64,000 bases of DNA from Mytilinidion resinicola (lineage: Eukaryota > Ascomycota > Dothideomycetes > Mytilinidiales > Mytilinidiaceae): positions 1,667,838 to 1,731,837 of the forward strand of contig NW_022985441.1 in the NCBI RefSeq assembly GCF_010093595.1, in the 5' to 3' direction. Positions 56,896 through 64,000 of the stretch are shown here, in pieces (positions within the stretch are counted from its first letter, which is position 1; each line of letters begins with the position of its first letter). The translations under genes and the position numbers were made by a program. The notes under the pieces were generated by a model. The model did not search any database and was not told where the DNA came from. It worked only from the letters and a program-made list of their open reading frames with translations.

Positions 56896-59017
56896 CCTCG
56901 ACGGCTCCGCGAGGCGGTAATGATGGAGGCTCGGGAGACGCGGCGGGCGACGCGGTCGGCTCGAGGTCGCGAGGTCTGCGGCGAGGGGGCTGTCGGCGGT
57001 TTGCAAGGCTGGCTCAGCACGGAGGAGCGGGCGCAGGAAAGCGGAGCGGAGCGGGGCGTCGGAGGCGGGCAATGCGGACTATAACGAGTGACTGGGCTAC
57101 AACATCGAGGCCGAACGAAGGAGGGATGCTGGAGCGAGCGAGCGTGCGTGCGGCGGAGAGTCGATGATGGTGTCGGGACGGCGTCAGGTCAGGAGAATCG
57201 GGCTGGGCGTTGCACTTTACTTGAGCGCCCGGCAAGCGACGCCCAGGGCCCCGACGTGCGGGAGCTCGTCGATTGGCCGGCGCCTCCAAGACAGACGGCC
57301 AGGCGTGCAGCTCCGCGACCAGCCCAGCGACCAGCCCAGCGACCAGCCCAAAATAACACCCCACGCAGGACGATGCGCCTCCTCGCAGGCCTCTGGCCCG
57401 GCGTGCACTCAGTCAGCGTCTGCTGCGACTGGCACGGGCGGCCTGTGACTTGCGGCCTGCACCGCACCGCCAGGGCCGACGCAACTCTGCTCGCCCAAGC
57501 TCCCGCGCGCTGCTCCACGACCTGGACGGCCGCCGTGCGAAGGCCGCCCTGTCCTCTGCCCGTCCCTCGCGCTGCTGATTCGCCGGCGCGCGGGGCGGGC
57601 GGCTGATCCGCTGGGCTTGGGTGCAATAGGGGCATGATGGGCATGGCGGACGCTCTCCTCACGGCCCCTTCCGTGCCTCTGGCAATCGCTGCTGCAATCG
57701 CGATGCTGCCACGCTGCCACGCTGCCACGTCCGCGCGGGAGATCGCACCATGCCCTCTTCTCGCATCACCACCGGCACCAGCCTCCGCACAGAGCACGCC
57801 GGAGAATTTCGACCAGGCCGGGCGCTGTGCTGAGACGGCCGCCCACGACACCCACGACACCCACGACACCAGCGCCGCCGCCGCCGGCCAGCCCGTCCCC
57901 CAGCGCGTCCCCCAGCGAGCCTGGTCCTGCGTGAGGCTGCCGCCCGCTACTGTAACCGCTGTTCCTGACCCCGGCTTTGCTGCGAGCCGCGACTCGTCGG
58001 TGCTGAGGCTGCTCGTCACCCATCCAGCACCTCGGCGAGCTGGACGACGATGCCATGGGCCGCCCGCGAAGCGCCTCACCACCCGCGAGCAGGCCAGACT
58101 CTGCCCGCCTGGGCCGGCCGCCGCTGTTCCTCCGCTGTGCCACTGTGGCCGGTCCGTTGCGGGCGCGAAGCTGCACCTCCCAGGGGCATGCAGCGCCTCC
58201 CGTATGGCTCTCGGAAGGGCCGCGGGCTGCTGGTATCAGTCACCATCGTACCTTGCAGCAGCCAGACCTCGCGCCGCCGCCGTCCTACCAAACCATCCTG
58301 CAACCGACGATGAACTGCTCCACGCAAGGTCTGCCGTGCCTCTGCCGTGCCTCGCAGGCGCACCGAGTAACCGTTACCCCAAGCGCTGGAGAGCCAGCCG
58401 TCGTGGTCTGGGGAGGTGACAGGCCGGCGACGTCGTGATAGCCAGGCGCGAGTCCGCCAGCTGATGCCACGCCGGCAAGGCATTGGTTGCACCGCGTGGA
58501 GGGACTGACTCTCATGATGCCCTCTATTTGATATCCCCTTTGCAGCCGTTGCTTCTTGTGACCGATCGCTGTCGGGGCGGGTTGATCGTAATCTTTCCGT
58601 CGAAACCGCCGTCACACAGAGGCCCTCACGCTGCCAAAAGTAAGGAGAAGCATTCGGATCATCGGCCGTATGACGTCGGCCATGCGCTGTAACCTGTGAC
58701 CGTTCTAGAAACCTTCACGGTATGGCGAGAAACTCGTACTCCTGAAGTTGTCCATGCGATGCAACACACCTATTCGACGATAAGAAGGCCATGCGAACAC
58801 TCCACCCATGTGACTTGGTCGTACCGATGTGTCGACCACGTCGAATGAGAGCCATGCCCGGGGGACGTGGAATGCTGAGGTTCTGATTCGATCTAAACTC
58901 CATCAATCATGCCCTGTACCGCGAGACATTCTTTAAGGAAACATGTATCTACGCTGGATTGGGTACTGCGAACAACACCGTGCAATGCAAGTTGACTTGG
59001 ACACCACCCTCCAGGCT
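56896..59017. other. GC-rich gene-free region upstream of the homeobox gene
   Basis: Very GC-rich to about 58.5 kb, so many long frames stay open on both strands by chance (up to ~297 codons); none has a recognisable family. It includes three small tandem triplications: CAGCGACCAGCC-type (~11 bp, 57318-57350), GCTGCCACGC-type (~10 bp, 57705-57730) and CACGACACCC (~10 bp, 57843-57872). Probably the promoter and long 5' leader of the homeobox gene. Confidence 0.5.
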
Positions 59018-59896
59018 TCACGTCCGCCAGACCAGCGCGTCGGAAATCTGGATCCTCGCCTCTCTCGTGCTCTTATCCCATCCGATGAGCTTCACACTGC
59101 GCATGTCTTGCACGATCCAGTCGGCGCCGGCCTCTCTGAGCTGTTCCAGCGTGTGCGTTGTCGCCAGAGCCACGACTTTGAACCCTGCAGCTTTGCCAGC
59201 TCGCACGCCTGCGGGTGCGTCTTCCAGTACCAGCATCGAAGCATCTCGCGGCACGTCGAGCCTAGATCGGCCCAGCTGGTAGCATGCAGGGTCTGGCTTC
59301 CCGTGCTCGACGTCCTCCGCCACTACAAGGTTCTTCGGACGAGCCAAGTTCATAATATCGAGCCAGCCGTTCACCAAAGGCCTCGTACCTGAAGTCACCA
59401 CTGCCCAGGGAACAGAACTCTTCTCGAGTTGCTGGAGTAATTCCCGGGCTCCCGCAATCTCCACAGCGTCGGCTCCAAATTGCTTCGGGATCAGTCCTTC
59501 AATGTGGCTGACGTCTACCAAAACACCATTAAAGCCGCACCCAGAATCGGGGGAAGAAGTGGACTGACATTCCCAATTCGCCAGCTTGGGCTCGTAGATC
59601 TGGAGAGTATCTATCGATCTCCGCCCGTGCGATGTAGCTAGAATAACGTTTGGATCGACGCCGAGCTCATTTCCTATCCTGACGACATGAGCGAATGAGG
59701 TCACCGGCGTTGGGGGACCAGTACTTCTGCCAATGCTTGACTACCGCATCCGTCGAATCGATAATGGTTCCATCCATGTCGAAAAGCTGGAGTTGGTAAG
59801 ATTCTTGTGGCCTATAGCGTGACTTGAGCCACATACCAGCCCATTGAAAGAGTGCTCTTCCGCAGGTGCGGAGAAGGTCGGTTCTATGCTCCCCAT
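59018..59896 (-). CDS. HAD-superfamily phosphatase, Dog/Gpp type (sugar or glycerol phosphate)
   Basis: Small cytosolic HAD phosphatase of about 240 residues. It starts MGSIEPTFSAPAEEHSFNGL. After a GT-AG intron, motif I reads LFDMDGTIIDSTDAVVKHW. A second intron (about 59678-59723) joins HWQK to IGNELGVDPNVILATSHGRR, and a third (about 59514-59570) joins ANWE to YVSHIEGLIP. Motif II is AVVTSGTRPLV, motif III GKPDPACYQLG and motif IV VLEDAPAGVRAG. All catalytic Asp, Thr/Ser, Lys and Asp residues are present. Family members hydrolyse 2-deoxyglucose-6-phosphate or glycerol-3-phosphate; which one applies here cannot be decided. Joining the exons needs care because unspliced frames stay open through two introns. 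Confidence 0.9.
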
Positions 59897-60691
59897 CGTG
59901 CAAAACAAATCTGATTGGAGCCTAATTTAAAATGAGTGTGGATGTCTTTTATGGTCAACATCCATGTAGAAGGCGAGTGATAGAGAATGATACTTGATCC
60001 GATGCACGTGGGGCACTACACTTCCTTGGGTAACCTACCCGCCTTTTTGAACTCGTAAATTGAGTTCGCTTACCCTGCCCCTCACGACTTTGTTGCCGTT
60101 CGTACTGTGCCAACGTTATCTCAAATGCTTCATGTGCATAACCTGAATGGGATGTGGTGACGCGGGCTTCTCTCAAAAACACCTGATAAACAAGGTCCCA
60201 AGTCCTTCAATGCTACTTGAAACAGTACCAGGGCCGGCCATGAGTCTGGGCACAGAGTAATACATCTGGAGTATCACTGAGGGAAACCAAGTTTCATGCA
60301 ACAGCATCTAATAGAATTGCGTCTATATTTTAGAAATACCATGAGGGCACTAGCAGTGGCGGACGAGTGTGCACGGACCTATAAGTTGTCGTTGTATCTT
60401 AATGAGATATTCTTTTCACCATCATATATCCCTTGTAAAAGGCTACGGAACTTACTGCTGTGAAGCACTCCCGTAGTTCATGGAGACAACTATCATGTGA
60501 CGGTCACTAGGAAAAAGTGGCACAATAAATATGCTGATTTTGGTGGTCTAGTGTGCCACTTTCTTCGTGCCCCGCGTGAGGTCAAGCCCCAAATGCCCTG
60601 GTTGGACGCAATTTCTCACCGCCCTGAAATCTTGGCACATCACTTGAATTTTCGAGAATCACCGCGACCAGACATCCAACACACAGCAACG
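59897..60691. promoter_or_regulatory. Divergent spacer HAD phosphatase / NUG1
   Basis: 795 bp between divergent start codons. No gene or clear element recognised. Confidence 0.45.
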
Positions 60692-62459
60692 ATGCCGAAA
60701 GTTGGAAGTAAGCGCCCTACGATATCTATTCTACCTATCTCATAATGCTAACCTATATTTAAAGAACCCACCTCGAAGCGTGTGCCTGTTCGGCTGCGAC
60801 ACAATATCCAAAAAGCAGGTGCTGCGAAACAGCGCAAAGCACGAAAGCTTGCGAAGAAGGTATGCAGATATATGCAAGCCAAGAAAGCATCCATTGACAA
60901 TCAAACAGAACCCCGAATGGCGCTCGCGACTCAAGAAGGACCCTGGAATCCCCAACCTATTCCCGTATAAAGACAAGATCCTGCAGGAAATTGAGGAGAA
61001 GAGGAGGCAGAAGGAAGACGAGAATGCGCGACAGAAGGATCTTGCAAAGGCTCAGAGGCTAGGTACTGCTGTAGCGGATACAGAAGCTACTGAGGGCTTA
61101 GAGGAAAATGAGGAAGATGAGGATGCGTTGTATGAACTCGGCACGGATGAGGAAGACTCCATGCAAGTGGTATGTTCAGATGTCCCACTTTCAGGTCCAC
61201 CATTAACTCTATAGGACGATTCGGATGCCAATCCAATGGCAGCATTCGTAGCTTCCGCATTAGCACGCGCCGCAGAGCATGACAAGGCAAATCAGAGCGA
61301 CAGCGCTGATGAAATGGATGAGGATGACGAAGAGGGCTGGGCTGGCATTGATGACAACGCTGCTGGTGTTTCTAACTCTTCCACTCGCAAGGACTCCTCA
61401 ATGAAAGCTTTCCGGAAGGAGTTCGAAAAAGTCGTAGACGCCGCAGACGTCATTCTCTACGTCCTAGACGCCAGAGATCCTGAAGGCACGAGGTCGAAAG
61501 AGGTTGAGCGCATGATCACTGCTGCTGATTCTGGTAACAAACGCCTCATGTTTGTGCTGAACAAGATCGATTTGGTACCTCCACCAGTGTTGAAGGGCTG
61601 GATGATCCATCTCGGCAGATCATTCCCCACGCTACCACTCCGAGCATCGAAACCAGCGCCGAATGCTCGGATATTTGACCACAAACATTTGACGATCAAG
61701 GGGACTTCAGAGACTTTATTCAAAGCACTCAAGTCCTTTGCAGAAGGAAGACAGCTCAAGCGCGCAGTTTCAGTGGGCATACTTGGTTACCCAAATGTTG
61801 GAAAGAGCTCCGTCATCAATGCTCTATCCATGAGACTCGGAGGGAGAGCCGGGGCATGCCCTACGGGGGCTGAGGCCGGAGTTACTACAAGCATGCGGGA
61901 AGTCAAACTGGACAACAAGTTGAAGCTCCTCGACTCGCCTGGAATTGTACAATCACGCTCAGTCGACACCTCCAAAACTAGCAAGATTGAGGAACACGCT
62001 AGGCTGGTCCTCCTCAACGCCGTACCGCCCAAAGAGATCCAAGACCCGGCTCCAGCAGTGACCCTGCTCCTCAAGAGACTTTCCTCGTCACCGGAGCTGT
62101 TTGCGAAGCTTTTGGACGTCTATGGTCTACCACCACTGATGTCTACCAATGGCGATCTGACTACGGATTTCTTGGTCCAAGTGGCGAGGAAGCGAGGACG
62201 TTTAGGGAAAGGTGGAGTGCCGAATCTTCACAGCGCGGCACAGACAGTCATAACAGACTGGAGAGACGGTAGGATCCAGGGCTGGATGGATCCTCCCGTA
62301 CTACAAATTGCTCCTGAATCGACTGTGCCTGCTAAGGCTGGGGAAGCGGCTCCCGTGGGCGACCGAAAGGAGATTGTCAAGGAGTTGGCTGCTGAGTTCA
62401 AGATCGAAGGTCTTTGGGGCAATGGGTCTGATGATGCGGTTGATACCATGGAAGTATGA
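60692..62459 (+). CDS. NUG1: Nuclear GTPase Nug1-like, 60S ribosome biogenesis
   Basis: Circularly permuted GTPase (YlqF/YawG family) required for nuclear assembly and export of the 60S subunit. A short first exon (MPKVG) is followed by the basic nucleolar segment KRVPVRLRHNIQKAGAAKQR and RKLAKK; a 51-nt intron precedes NPEWRSRLKKDPGIPNLFPY. A third intron follows MQV (about 61170-61213). The permuted motif order is visible: G4 VLNKIDL first, then G1 GYPNVGKSSVINAL, G2 region TGAEAGVTTSM and G3 LLDSPGI. An acidic stretch (LEENEEDEDALYELGTDEED) lies between the basic and GTPase parts. The C-terminus ends DAVDTMEV. About 540 residues, normal for Nug1. Confidence 0.94.
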
Positions 62460-63009
62460 TGATGCCTTGCTCTACGGAAAAGCATGGTCAGAGGCGTTGG
62501 AGTCTTGGTGCATTTTGTCCAACGTGACTATGGGATCACTGTATTTACGACTCTCGATGACAGAATCGACCATGGTACCATCTACTAATCGGCTTTTGAA
62601 GACGATATTATTGCGCATTCTTCTGTTCAGTGCCATTCTAAACAGAAGTTGTATTTGCATACATGCCTCCTTCCAGCTTCAGGGTTCTAGAAGCTAACAT
62701 CAACGTCCTGTCGAATGATTAATTACTCAAAAAAATCTGAATGACTTGCGATATCGGCCTCCGTCTTAGCATTTTGTAAGTGAGATCAGGCAGGTCTGGA
62801 GCAAAATCGCGATTCGAGGCTCCGATATGGCGCAGCTCTCTGTAGCTTTTTACCCCACTCAAGCTGAACCGACGAAAGCCGCATCTGACGCACGGTTCAA
62901 ACGGCTTAAGTATTCACAATATCCACTCTGGTTTGCTCCTACAACACCTTTAAAAGTACGCTGCTTGCCTTGCCATTGTATCAATTCAATCCGTCTTCTG
63001 TATTGCGAA
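62460..63009. other. Intergenic, PUT2/prnC promoter
   Basis: Spacer between the NUG1 stop and the P5C dehydrogenase start. No gene recognised. Confidence 0.5.
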
Positions 63010-64000
63010 ATGTCTTCCTCTAAAGGCTTACAATCTCTTGTACAGATCAATCGGTGTGCCCTCCAAACTTCATCACTCGCCACGAGATCGCAAAAAAGAA
63101 CCATGGCCTCTATTGCAAACTTCAAGGTCCCGACAGTCAACAATGAGCCCAATGTAAGCATATGGTCTGTTTGTCATGAAAAAACATTAATGTTGATATT
63201 TGCTCCCAGAAACACTATGCCAAAGGTTCTGAAGACAGGCAGAAGCTTCAGGATGCTCTTGCAGCTCTGAAGCAGCAAACACCTCTTGAAGTGCCAATCG
63301 TAGTAGCCGGGAAGCAAGTAAGTGAACTCTGTTCTCCCATATCTCAATTTCCTGGGTTGACCATCCGTAAGATCAAAGGCTCCTCCGTCCTGACGCAGCA
63401 CAACCCCGCATCTCACTCTGACGTCGTGGCCAAATACTCCAACGCCAGCCCCGAAGAAGTCAGCACAGCTATTGAAGCTGCTCTGGCAGCAAAGTCATCA
63501 TGGGAATCACTACCGTTTGCAGACCGGGCTGCTGTCTTCTTGAAGGCTGCAGATTTAATCTCTACGAAATACAGATATGAGATCATGGCTGCCACTATGG
63601 TAGGACAGGGCAAGAATGCATGGCAGGCAGAGATCGATGCTGCTGCTGAGCTTTGCGATTTCTTGAGATTCAACGTCAAGTATGCTGAGGAGACTTATAG
63701 TCACCAGCCGGCTCACAATTCACCGGGTGTATGGAACCGCGTCGAATATAGGCCTCTGGAAGGCTTCGTCTACGCCGTCTCACCCTTCAACTTCACAGCC
63801 ATCGGTGCCAACCTCCCTGCAGCCCCTGCCTTGATGGGTAATGTTGTAGTGTGGAAGCCCTCTCCTTCCGCTATCGCCTCCAACTGGCTCATATACTCTA
63901 TCTTGATGGAAGCTGGACTACCTCCAAACGTCATACAATGGATCCCTGGTGATGCTGCGGAAGTTACCAAGACGGTTCTCGCACACAAAGAGTTCGCAGC
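63010..64000 (+). CDS. Delta-1-pyrroline-5-carboxylate dehydrogenase, 5' part (cut by window end)
   Basis: Mitochondrial matrix enzyme that oxidises P5C to glutamate, the last step of proline use. Translation from the ATG at 63010 gives a plausible targeting peptide (MSSSKGLQSLVQINRCALQT, then ATRSQKR). A further in-frame ATG at 63103 begins MASIANFKVPTVNNEPN. GT-AG introns follow (after NEPN and after AGKQ). The downstream sequence TMVGQGKNAWQAEIDAAAEL, CDFLRFNVKYAEET and YAVSPFNFTAIGANLPAAPA is characteristic of the ALDH4 family, and VVWKPSPSAIASN is the NAD-binding-side segment. The active-site cysteine lies beyond the window. An upstream in-frame ATG at 62827 exists but would add an unlikely leader. 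Confidence 0.9.

Noticed and set aside
57189..58419. ORFs of 297, 261, 179 and 172 codons
   Set aside because: Same GC-rich effect; low-complexity Ala/Arg/Pro/Gly-rich translations with no domain.
1..64000. tRNA, rRNA or CRISPR loci
   Set aside because: No tRNA B-box with a matching cloverleaf, no rRNA-like block and no regularly spaced repeat-spacer array was found; the tandem repeats here have no unique spacers.

Overview
The window is nuclear DNA of a filamentous ascomycete (Pezizomycotina). The evidence is short spliceosomal introns (about 45-60 nt) in most genes, a HET-domain gene relic, a CYP504-type P450, a divergent hmgA/fahA pair, an Ssk2/SskB-type MAPKKK and a GH17 wall glucanase. 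The genus cannot be fixed from the sequence. Gene models are based on splice-site reading and protein-family recognition, not on searches.

Layout. 0-2 kb: gene-free, with degenerate LTR-like repeats. 2.1-4.1 kb: P450 (-). 5.3-5.6 kb: first copy of a dispersed coding-like repeat. 5.8-6.7 kb: LYR-motif protein (-). 7.2-7.9 kb: MMS2-type UEV (-), divergent from MON2 (+, 8.3-13.6 kb). 13.7-20.7 kb: an accessory island bracketed by the same ~97-bp repeat family. It holds a 553-bp foldback element with an 8-bp target duplication, a frameshifted SRPK-like kinase, a piggyBac-like transposase relic, a truncated kinase and a higher-order satellite array. 20.9-29.5 kb: an aromatic catabolism neighbourhood, with homogentisate dioxygenase (-), fumarylacetoacetase (+), a large atypical kinase (-) and a CYP504 P450 (+). 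29.9-31.4 kb: Cus2/Tat-SF1-like splicing factor (-). 31.7-32.0 kb: second copy of the dispersed repeat. 32.7-34.5 kb: Mep2-type ammonium transporter (-), followed by almost 5 kb without a gene. 39.4-43.7 kb: Ssk2-type MAPKKK (+). 45.1-47.3 kb: MFS transporter (+). 48.1-49.2 kb: GH17 glucanase (+). 50.1-52.4 kb: broken HET gene. 52.6-53.5 kb: broken F-box/LRR-like gene (-). 54.5-56.9 kb: homeobox transcription factor (-). 59.0-59.9 kb: HAD sugar-phosphate phosphatase (-). 60.7-62.5 kb: Nug1-type GTPase (+). 63.0-64.0 kb: 5' part of delta-1-pyrroline-5-carboxylate dehydrogenase (+), cut by the window edge.

Functional links. HmgA and FahA catalyse consecutive parts of tyrosine/phenylalanine/phenylacetate breakdown, and CYP504 enzymes make the hydroxylated phenylacetates that feed homogentisate, so 20.9-29.5 kb reads as a catabolic cluster. 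The middle enzyme, maleylacetoacetate isomerase, is not in the window, and a protein kinase sits between fahA and the P450. The rest is conserved housekeeping or signalling genes separated by decaying accessory DNA. I found no complete, clearly undescribed system. The most unusual items are the bracketed 13.7-20.7 kb island with its foldback element and satellite, and the dispersed coding-like repeat at 5.3 and 31.7 kb.
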